Position numbers and translations under genes: made by a program. From contig JAZSDN010000040.1 in the NCBI GenBank assembly GCA_045531205.1, positions 1 through 15,262 on the forward strand: 15,262 nt of DNA, given 5' to 3'. Positions within the stretch are counted from its first letter, which is position 1, and each line of letters begins with the position of its first letter. Shown here one piece after another: positions 7,021 through 12,832 of the stretch. The stretch is from JAZNQL01 sp045531205 (lineage in GTDB: Bacteria; Bacillota; Clostridia; UMGS1883; UMGS1540). The notes below the pieces were generated by a model, which searched no databases, was not told the origin of the DNA, and saw only the letters and a list, made by a program, of their open reading frames with translations.

Positions 7021-9005
7021 ATTGCATCCACCTCCGCTAAAATCTGATTATTTTTAAAGCCTTTCAAGTCCATTGCACCCGACATACAAGCAACACTGCA
7101 GCATCCGCAACCCTGACAAACAGCAGGGTTAACGCTTGCAACACGGCGAGTCTTTGTTTTTCCGCCAGGAAAACGGAACTCTTTTTCAACCAAAGATATA
7201 GCACCGTAAGGACAAACCTTTTCACAGCTTGAACAACCGTTACACATCATCTCATCAGAATATGCAACACAAGGGTTGCCCATAAGCTTATCCTTGCAAA
7301 GCAAGCCTATTACCTTTGCGGCAGTAGCCCCTGCCTGCGCAACAGTTTCAGGAATATCTTTAGGTCCCTGACAAGTGCCCGATAAAAATACACCTGCGGT
7401 AGGACTTTCAACGGGACGAAGCTTTGGATGAGCTTCTGTAAAGAAATCGTTTGTGTCCATTGAAGCTGTAAGCATTGTGGCTAAACCTCTTGCTGATTCA
7501 TCAGGCTCTATAGCAGCTGCTAAAACAACCATATCAGCATCAATCTTAAGCTGTTTTCCTTCTATTAAATCAGAACCCGAAACTATAAGCTTATCTTTTT
7601 CAGGACAAACCTTTCCAACCATACCCTTTATATAGTGAACACCATATTCTTCTACGGCACGGCGGTAAAACTCGTCAAAGTTTTTACCGGGGGTACGAAC
7701 GTCAATATAAAATACATAAACCTCGGTTTCAGGATGCTTGTCACGGGTAAGCATAGCGTGCTTTGCAGTATACATACAGCAAATTTTAGAACAGTATTCT
7801 TTACCTTTTTGTGCACACGCATCGCATCTTGAACCCACACACTGAACAAAAACAATGGTTTTGGGCTCTTTGTTGTCTGACGGGCGAAGAAGCTTACCGC
7901 CTGTAGGCCCGGCCGCATTTGTAAGTCTTTCAAATTCTAAAGATGTAATAACATCCTTTGACTGTGAGTAAGCAAACTCGTCAAACTTATCCATTGATAT
8001 AGGATTAAAGCCAGTAGCGGCAACAATAGCACCGTACTTTTCTTCAATAAACTCGTCCTTAGCCTTGTAATCAATAGCACCTGCAGTACAAATTTTGGAA
8101 CATACACCGCATTTGCCACTTTTAAGCATAGTACAGTAATTGGGGTCTATGGTAGCAACCTTTGGTATAGCCTGTGCAAAAGGAATGTAGATGGCTCTTC
8201 TGTTATCCATACCAAGGTTAAATTCGTTGGGGATATTTTTTTGCGGACATTTTTCTGTACATAAACCGCAGCCTGTACAAATATCTTCTTTTACATATCT
8301 TGCTTTACGTTTTATTTTAACGTCAAAGTTACCAACAAAACCACTAACCTCTTCAACTTCCGAATAAGAGAAAATTCTTATATTTTCGTGCTGTGCAACG
8401 TCAACCATTTTTGGAGTTAAAATACAAGCAGCACAGTCAAGAGTCGGGAAGGTTTTATCAAGCTGAGCCATTTTACCGCCAATAGTAGCCTTCTTTTCAA
8501 CAATGTCAACTAAAAAGCCTGCGTCAGCAATATCCAAAGCTGTCTGAATACCTGCAATACCGCCGCCAATTACAAGTGCACGCTTTGTAACCGTAGATTC
8601 ACCCGGAATAAGCGGTGTGTTAAGATTTACCTTTGCAATTGCAGCCTTACCTAAAATAATAGCCTTTTCTGTTCCGGTAGTAATATCTTTATGAACCCAT
8701 GAACACTGTTCACGAATATTTGCTATTTCTACCATATAAGGATTAAGACCAGCCGCAGCCGCAGTTTTTCTAAATGTTTGCTCGTGCATTCTTGGCGAGC
8801 AGGAGCAAACAACAATACCTGTAAGCTTGTGTTCTGCTATAGCATTTTTAATTATATCCTGACCTGCCTGAGAACACATATATTGATAATCGGTCGAAAA
8901 AACGACCCCTGGCTCGTTTTCCAAAGCCTTGGAAACGGCAGCCACATCAATAGTCGCTGCAATATTAGTACCGCAGTGACAAACAAAAACACCAATTCTT
9001 TGCAT
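7011..9005 (-). CDS. hdrA: HdrA, flavin-bifurcating heterodisulfide reductase subunit A homologue
   Basis: A 664-residue protein, close to the length of full-size archaeal HdrA. In order: an N-terminal HdrA domain (VCHCGTNIA at 8-16, YMCSQAGQ at 42-49, VCSCSPRMHE at 66-75); a thioredoxin-reductase-like FAD domain (VIGGGIAG at 145-152) with an inserted ferredoxin region (C243-C246-C249-C253, then C291, C299, C302, C306); HdrA signatures VGSRC at 390-394, YCSKICCMYTAKHA at 404-417 and YIDVRTPGKNFDEFY at 433-447; the FAD loop GTCQGPKDIPETVAQAG at 543-559; and C-terminal clusters C588-C591-C594-C598-Pro and C630-C633-C636-C640. In established Mvh-Hdr complexes this subunit bears the bifurcating FAD and passes low-potential electrons to ferredoxin. 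GGAGG at 9015-9019 is 9 nt before the ATG. Nothing is missing that would argue against bifurcation, but the chemistry is inferred. Confidence 0.92.
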   Translation of the reverse strand: MQRIGVFVCHCGTNIAATIDVAAVSKALENEPGVVFSTDYQYMCSQAGQDIIKNAIAEHKLTGIVVCSCSPRMHEQTFRKTAAAAGLNPYMVEIANIREQCSWVHKDITTGTEKAIILGKAAIAKVNLNTPLIPGESTVTKRALVIGGGIAGIQTALDIADAGFLVDIVEKKATIGGKMAQLDKTFPTLDCAACILTPKMVDVAQHENIRIFSYSEVEEVSGFVGNFDVKIKRKARYVKEDICTGCGLCTEKCPQKNIPNEFNLGMDNRRAIYIPFAQAIPKVATIDPNYCTMLKSGKCGVCSKICTAGAIDYKAKDEFIEEKYGAIVAATGFNPISMDKFDEFAYSQSKDVITSLEFERLTNAAGPTGGKLLRPSDNKEPKTIVFVQCVGSRCDACAQKGKEYCSKICCMYTAKHAMLTRDKHPETEVYVFYIDVRTPGKNFDEFYRRAVEEYGVHYIKGMVGKVCPEKDKLIVSGSDLIEGKQLKIDADMVVLAAAIEPDESARGLATMLTASMDTNDFFTEAHPKLRPVESPTAGVFLSGTCQGPKDIPETVAQAGATAAKVIGLLCKDKLMGNPCVAYSDEMMCNGCSSCEKVCPYGAISLVEKEFRFPGGKTKTRRVASVNPAVCQGCGCCSVACMSGAMDLKGFKNNQILAEVDAICR

Positions 9006-9019
9006 TAACCGTTTCCTCC

Positions 9020-9409
9020 TTATTTAGTATATTTTCTAAAAGCTGTAACAAGTGCCTGCTGTGGCATATCTTCATCAAGTAACAAAGGAATCTTATCGGC
9101 AGTTAAATGATTTTTATCCTTTTGTCTTATTGTAACAAGACGGATAGCTTCAACAAGCTTTCCAGGTTCAACCCCTCTTGGACAACGCTCAACACAAGCC
9201 ATACACGATAAGCACTTGTAAATTGATTCTGAATTCATTAACCTTTCAATATCGGCATTTTCTACCATGTAAACAAACTGATGAGGATGAAATTCCATCT
9301 CATCATAGGAAGGACAAGTAGCAGAACATTTACCGCATTTCATACATTTTTTTGGATTTACTCCGCTTATACGAAGCACATCTTCACGTATGCGATTTAT
9401 ATCAGCCAT
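9020..9409 (-). CDS. hdrC: HdrC, two-[4Fe-4S] subunit
   Basis: A 129-residue soluble protein with two ferredoxin motifs, C22-C25-C28-C32-Pro and C66-C69-C72-C76-Pro, followed by a helical tail. This is the HdrC pattern: it wires HdrA to HdrB. Its size is small, without membrane-helix fusion, so it is the cytoplasmic HdrABC type rather than membrane HdrDE. The start ATG at 9409 overlaps the hdrB stop by 8 nt (ATGGCTGA) and has GGAGG at 9416-9420, 6 nt upstream. It is 14 nt from hdrA. Confidence 0.9.
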   Translation of the reverse strand: MADINRIREDVLRISGVNPKKCMKCGKCSATCPSYDEMEFHPHQFVYMVENADIERLMNSESIYKCLSCMACVERCPRGVEPGKLVEAIRLVTIRQKDKNHLTADKIPLLLDEDMPQQALVTAFRKYTK

Positions 9410-10199
9410 TATAATCCTCCTTTATACCTAAAGCCTCTGCCAGAATTTCTGTAAAGTATATAACAGGCACAGGACTTTCGTTTTTTATAAGATTATATTT
9501 GCATAAAGGACAAGCAGTAATAATTAAGTCAGCACCGTGTCCCGCCGCACTTTCAGAAACCGAAAGACTTTTCTTTTTAGCACTTTCTGCATCCTCTAAA
9601 GCAATGTATCCGCCACAGCATTCGTTACGGAGGGGATATATTACTGCTTCTGCACCAAGAGCCGAAATAAAATCTTCAAAAATCTTCGGATTTTCTGGAT
9701 CATCAAACTGTAAAACCTTGCCGGGACGAAGCAATAAACAACCATAGTAAGCGGCAATTTTTTTGCCGGTTAAAGGATTTTTAACCTTTTCCTTTATTTT
9801 GTCAAAACCTATTTTGTCACGCAAAAATTCTAAATAATGAAAAACCTCTGTTTCTCCGTTGTAGGCAGTAAAATCTTCGTCCTGAGCTAAATAATTATTA
9901 ACCGTGTTTGCAAAATCAGGATTTTTCATACAAACATTAGTGCGTTTTACAACATTATGGCAAGCAGAACAAACTGTAATTAAAGGTCTTTTTTCTAAAA
10001 ACGCGTCACGCAGAACACGCACGCTTGAAAGCTTTGTTACAATTTCGTCCGAAGCTGACGTAAAAGCTCCGCCGCAACATTGCCAGTTTTCAATTTCACA
10101 AAGCTCAAAACCAAGAACCTTTGCACATTCTCTTGCATATATATCAAGCTGTTTTGCCTTGTTTTTCAAAGTACAACCCGGATAGTAACTTACCTTCAT
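9402..10199 (-). CDS. hdrB: HdrB, two CCG domains
   Basis: A 265-residue protein with two complete CCG (cysteine-rich) domains: C9, C41-C42, C77, C80 and C154, C194-C195, C230, C233. The spacing (31 residues C9-C41, 39 residues C154-C194, 34 from each CC to CxxC) fits the HdrB pattern whose two domains bind the noncubane [4Fe-4S] clusters that cleave the CoM-S-S-CoB disulfide in methanogens. Bacteria of this kind are not expected to have that disulfide, so the partner must be another disulfide or, given the operon, the fumarate reductase. The start at 10199 (MKVSYYPGC, the usual HdrB N-terminus) has AGGA at 10208-10211; an upstream in-frame start at 10268 would run into fumC and lacks homology. 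It is 37 nt from fumC, the widest gap in the operon, with no promoter or hairpin that I can see. Confidence 0.9.
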   Translation of the reverse strand: MKVSYYPGCTLKNKAKQLDIYARECAKVLGFELCEIENWQCCGGAFTSASDEIVTKLSSVRVLRDAFLEKRPLITVCSACHNVVKRTNVCMKNPDFANTVNNYLAQDEDFTAYNGETEVFHYLEFLRDKIGFDKIKEKVKNPLTGKKIAAYYGCLLLRPGKVLQFDDPENPKIFEDFISALGAEAVIYPLRNECCGGYIALEDAESAKKKSLSVSESAAGHGADLIITACPLCKYNLIKNESPVPVIYFTEILAEALGIKEDYNG

Positions 10200-10236
10200 G
10201 TCAAACTTCCTTTCGTTGTAATATAGAGTATTTTTA

Positions 10237-11613
10237 TTAAACCATTTTTTCGGGATGGAAAACCTCATCGAATTTTTCAGCTGTTAAAAAGCCGAGTTCT
10301 ACACAAGCTTCTTTCAAAGAAATGTTATCTTTAAAAGCCTTTTTAGCAGTTTTAGCGGCGTTTTCATAACCAATATATGGATTGAGTGCCGTTACAAGCA
10401 TAAGCGAGTTGTGAAGGTTGTGATGCATCTTTTCGCGGTTTGCAGTAATACCTACAGCACATTTGTCGTTAAACGAAACAATAGCTTCCGAGAGTAATCT
10501 TGCAGACTGCAAAAAGTTATATGCTGCAACAGGCATAAATACGTTAAGCTCGAAGTTTCCCTGGGAAGCTGCCATAGAAACTGCAACATCATTTCCCATA
10601 ACCTGAACAGCAACCATTGTAACCGCTTCGCACTGGGTAGGATTAACCTTACCGGGCATAATTGATGAACCGGGTTCGTTTTCAGGAATGGTTATTTCGC
10701 CCAAACCGTCACGGGGACCCGATGCGAGCCAACGAATATCGTTTGCTATTTTCATCATATCACATGCAGTTGCCTTTATTGCACCGTGTGCAAAAACAAG
10801 CTCATCCTTTGAGGTTAAAGCGTGAAACTTATTTTCTGCTGTAACAAAAGGCTTATCTGTAAGAGCAGCCACTTTTTCAGCAACAAGAGTATCAAAACCT
10901 TTTGGAGCATTAAGACCTGTACCAACAGCGGTACCGCCGAGTGCAAGCTCATACAAAGGCTTTAAAGATAATTTTAAAAGCTCAACATCTCTCTCAAGGC
11001 TTGAACGCCAGCCGCTTATTTCCTGACTGAATTTTATAGGAGTTGCATCCTGCAAATGTGTACGGCCTGATTTTACAATACCTTCGTTTTCTTTTTCTAA
11101 ACGTTTAAATGTAGATATTAAAAGCTCAATAGCGGGAATAAGCTTATCTTCAATAGCAATAACCGCCGAAATGTGCATAGCGGTAGGGAAGGTGTCGTTA
11201 GACGACTGGCTCATATTTATATCGTCATTCGGATGAGTCAGCAAAGAGCCTGCAATCTGATTTGCACGGTTGCAAATAACTTCGTTTGCATTCATATTTG
11301 ACTGTGTACCAGAACCTGTCTGCCATACAACCAAAGGGAAATGTTCATTTAGCTTACCGCTTATAACTTCGTCACAGGCAGAGGCTATAGCATCAAGCTT
11401 TTCCTTTGTCATTTTAGCAGAATTTAATTCGTGGTTTGCCAAAGCGGCAGCCTTTTTTAAAATACCAAATGCGTGTGTAATTTCGCGTGGCATTGTTTCA
11501 ATACCAACGCCTATTTCAAAATTCTCGTGGCTTCGCTGTGTCTGTGCTGCCCACAAAGAACTGGCTGGAACTTTTACCTCTCCCATAGAGTCATGTTCAA
11601 TACGATAATCCAT
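10237..11613 (-). CDS. fumC: Class II fumarate hydratase
   Basis: A 458-residue enzyme interconverting malate and fumarate, the oxygen-stable, iron-free class. Motifs: WQTGSGTQSNMN at 97-108, SSNDTFPTAMH at 137-147, HLQDATPI at 186-193 with His186, and the catalytic serine loop GSSIMPGKVNPTQCEA at 315-330 (Ser316/Ser317). The ending PTQCEA in that loop is typical of fumarase; aspartase and argininosuccinate lyase differ there. The length is the family's usual one. GGAGG at 11621-11625 sits 7 nt before ATG, and the gap to the malate dehydrogenase gene is 18 nt. In the operon it supplies fumarate to FrdAB. Confidence 0.96.
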   Translation of the reverse strand: MDYRIEHDSMGEVKVPASSLWAAQTQRSHENFEIGVGIETMPREITHAFGILKKAAALANHELNSAKMTKEKLDAIASACDEVISGKLNEHFPLVVWQTGSGTQSNMNANEVICNRANQIAGSLLTHPNDDINMSQSSNDTFPTAMHISAVIAIEDKLIPAIELLISTFKRLEKENEGIVKSGRTHLQDATPIKFSQEISGWRSSLERDVELLKLSLKPLYELALGGTAVGTGLNAPKGFDTLVAEKVAALTDKPFVTAENKFHALTSKDELVFAHGAIKATACDMMKIANDIRWLASGPRDGLGEITIPENEPGSSIMPGKVNPTQCEAVTMVAVQVMGNDVAVSMAASQGNFELNVFMPVAAYNFLQSARLLSEAIVSFNDKCAVGITANREKMHHNLHNSLMLVTALNPYIGYENAAKTAKKAFKDNISLKEACVELGFLTAEKFDEVFHPEKMV

Positions 11614-11631
11614 ATAGTAGCCTCCTATATA

Positions 11632-12576
11632 TTAAAACTTTGTAACTTTAATAATTTCTTTTAAACAATTTGCACTGTTATGTAATGCAGCCTGTTCTTT
11701 TTCATTTAATGGCAAAAGAAGTTTGTGATGAATGCTTGCATCACCAACACTGCAGAGAATGCTTAAGCATACGTCTTCAATTCCATATTCTCCGTGCATC
11801 ATTGAAGATACAGTAAGATTAGTATCCATGCTGCTTAAAAGGCATTTACAGATGTGACAAACCGAGATGGAAACTGCATAGAAGGTAGCACCCTTTCGTT
11901 CTATAACTCGGGCACCCGATTTTCTTACATAATCTTCAACCTCGTTTATATCTATATCAGGGATAGGTTTTTCGCAGTGAGCAATACTTTCCGAGAATTC
12001 CAAAACAGGAATATTCGAAAGATTTACAAGCGACCAGGGAATAAAGGAAGAATCTCCATGTTCGCCAAGAACATAAGCATGAACGTTTTTCTGACTTATC
12101 TGATAATATTCCGAAATGCGGCTTCTGAGTCTTGCGGTATCCAAAATAGTTCCCGAACCTAAAATTTTATTTTCAGGAAGACCGGAAAGCTTGCAGAAAG
12201 CATAAGTCAAAATGTCAACAGGATTACTTACAATTATATATGTAGCATCTGGAGCGTGACGTGTAATATTTGGAATAATAGCTTTTAAAACGTCAACATT
12301 TGTTTGAGTAAGCTCTAAACGCGATTGACCTGGTTTTCGTGCAACACCTGAAGTAATAACTACAATGTTTGAATTTTTAGCATCCGAGTAGTCGCCTGCA
12401 TAAATTGAACATGCAGTACAAAAAGGAGTACCCTGACGTATGTCAAGTGCTTCACCGCTGGCTTTTTTGCCGTTAATGTCAATCATTACGATTTCGGAAG
12501 CAATACCCAGGCAAGCAAGAGTATAAGAAATTGTTGAGCCAACATTTCCGCTTCCAATAATAGTAATTTTGTTCAT
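11632..12576 (-). CDS. mdh: LDH-fold malate dehydrogenase (Arg at specificity position)
   Basis: A 314-residue NAD-dependent 2-hydroxyacid dehydrogenase of the LDH/MDH superfamily: GSGNVGS at 8-14, acidic MID at 31-33 favouring NAD, NPVDILTY at 118-125, LDTARLR at 145-151 (D146, R149) and the catalytic GEHGD at 171-175 (His173). Overall it looks like L-lactate dehydrogenase, and homology alone would suggest that name. However, the mobile loop reads ARKPGQSR (79-86): Arg80 falls at LDH position 102, where LDH has Gln and MDH has Arg. With fumC and fumarate reductase downstream, oxaloacetate to malate is the more likely reaction. The start at 12576 has AAGGA at 12586-12590; an in-frame ATG at 12597 has no ribosome site. 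It is the first gene of the operon. LDH activity remains possible. Confidence 0.8.
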   Translation of the reverse strand: MNKITIIGSGNVGSTISYTLACLGIASEIVMIDINGKKASGEALDIRQGTPFCTACSIYAGDYSDAKNSNIVVITSGVARKPGQSRLELTQTNVDVLKAIIPNITRHAPDATYIIVSNPVDILTYAFCKLSGLPENKILGSGTILDTARLRSRISEYYQISQKNVHAYVLGEHGDSSFIPWSLVNLSNIPVLEFSESIAHCEKPIPDIDINEVEDYVRKSGARVIERKGATFYAVSISVCHICKCLLSSMDTNLTVSSMMHGEYGIEDVCLSILCSVGDASIHHKLLLPLNEKEQAALHNSANCLKEIIKVTKF

Positions 12577-12631
12577 ACTGAACCATCCTTCCGTCATAAA
12601 ATGTTAAAATAAAGCATTTTGGTATAAAAAA

Positions 12632-12647
12632 TTACAAAAAAATGTAA
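12632..12647. promoter_or_regulatory. Inverted repeat TTACA-N6-TGTAA in the operon leader
   Basis: A perfect 5-bp inverted repeat (12632-12636 / 12643-12647) with a six-A centre lies about 16-31 nt downstream of the predicted transcription start. Its place would suit a roadblock operator, but the region is so AT-rich that a short repeat like this can occur by chance. No regulator family is assigned. Confidence 0.25.
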
Positions 12648-12669
12648 AATCTAAACTTCTCAAGTTTAT

Positions 12670-12698
12670 ATTATAACATAAAACGACAGATTTGTAAA
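12670..12698 (-). promoter_or_regulatory. Sigma-A type promoter of the operon
   Basis: On the minus strand TTTACA (12693-12698) and TATAAT (12670-12675) are separated by exactly 17 nt. The -10 is perfect and the -35 differs from TTGACA at one base. The start of transcription should be near 12663, giving a leader of about 87 nt before the mdh ATG at 12576. The sequence upstream is AT-rich and could act as an UP element. No riboswitch-like fold was recognised in the leader. Confidence 0.8.
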
Positions 12699-12748
12699 GT
12701 AAAAGAATGGCAAAGAAGTAACAAAGAATTATTTTTATTAACATAATA

Positions 12749-12768
12749 TTTTGTAAGTATTAACAAAA
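12749..12768. promoter_or_regulatory. Second TTGT...ACAA inverted repeat upstream of the promoter
   Basis: A 20-bp imperfect palindrome (8 of 10 pairs match; TTTTGT on the left arm, ACAAAA on the right) lies about 50 nt upstream of the -35 box. It uses the same TTGT/ACAA half-sites as the Rex-like site at 12802-12819, but the half-sites are two bases closer than in the Rex consensus, so it would be at best a degenerate site. Its centre is 52 bp from the centre of that site, about five helical turns. Confidence 0.3.
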
Positions 12769-12795
12769 GAATAATAACTTTTGTAATTAAATAAA

Positions 12796-12825
12796 AAGTT
12801 GTTGTGAAAAAATTAACAACAACTT
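12796..12825 (-). terminator. Hairpin terminator after the ABC-F gene
   Basis: A 10-bp perfect stem (12796-12805 with 12816-12825) and 10-nt loop begin 7 nt past the ABC-F stop codon. On the minus strand the stem is followed by TTTATTTAATTA. The stem is poor in G-C pairs (three of ten), so termination may be partial. The same bases contain a Rex-like palindrome, entered separately. Confidence 0.6.
12802..12819. promoter_or_regulatory. Rex-like operator TTGTGAAAAAATTAACAA
   Basis: The 18 bases fit the Rex (NADH/NAD+-sensing repressor) consensus, recalled as TTGTKAA-N4-TTMACAA, at every specified position. Rex controlling fermentative NADH-consuming genes in Clostridia is established, and the operon here would oxidise NADH. 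Against it: the site overlaps a terminator stem, which is palindromic by nature, and it lies about 105 nt upstream of the predicted -35 box, farther than usual for a Rex repressor. Confidence 0.42.
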
Positions 12826-12832
12826 AAATAAA

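Larger units (their letters stand above)
165..12698 (-). other. Predicted twelve-gene operon: mdh-fumC-hdrBCA-flxDCBA-frdBA-exchanger
   Basis: Twelve genes on one strand are packed with gaps of 13-37 nt or overlaps of 8-13 nt (hdrB/hdrC, hdrA/flxD, flxD/flxC, flxC/flxB, flxB/flxA). One good promoter stands in front and one hairpin terminator behind; I see no internal terminator. The overlaps fall within the Hdr-Flx section, which suggests coupled translation of subunits of one complex, while frdB, frdA and the exchanger each have their own ribosome site. The gene set completes oxaloacetate to succinate with electrons from NADH. Single-transcript status is inferred from spacing. Confidence 0.8.

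Noticed and set aside
6580..10199. Methanogenic archaeal origin suggested by hdrABC and mvhD
   Set aside because: Bacterial promoter, GGAGG ribosome sites, class II fumarase, ABC-F and Flx genes indicate a bacterium; Hdr/Mvh homologues are known in bacterial anaerobes.
11632..12576. L-lactate dehydrogenase as the primary call
   Set aside because: Arg rather than Gln at the specificity position and the fumC/frd context favour malate; lactate activity is kept as an alternative only.
12598..12661. Riboswitch or structured leader before mdh
   Set aside because: The leader is short (about 87 nt), strongly A/T and without conserved riboswitch features or a terminator/antiterminator pair that I can recognise.
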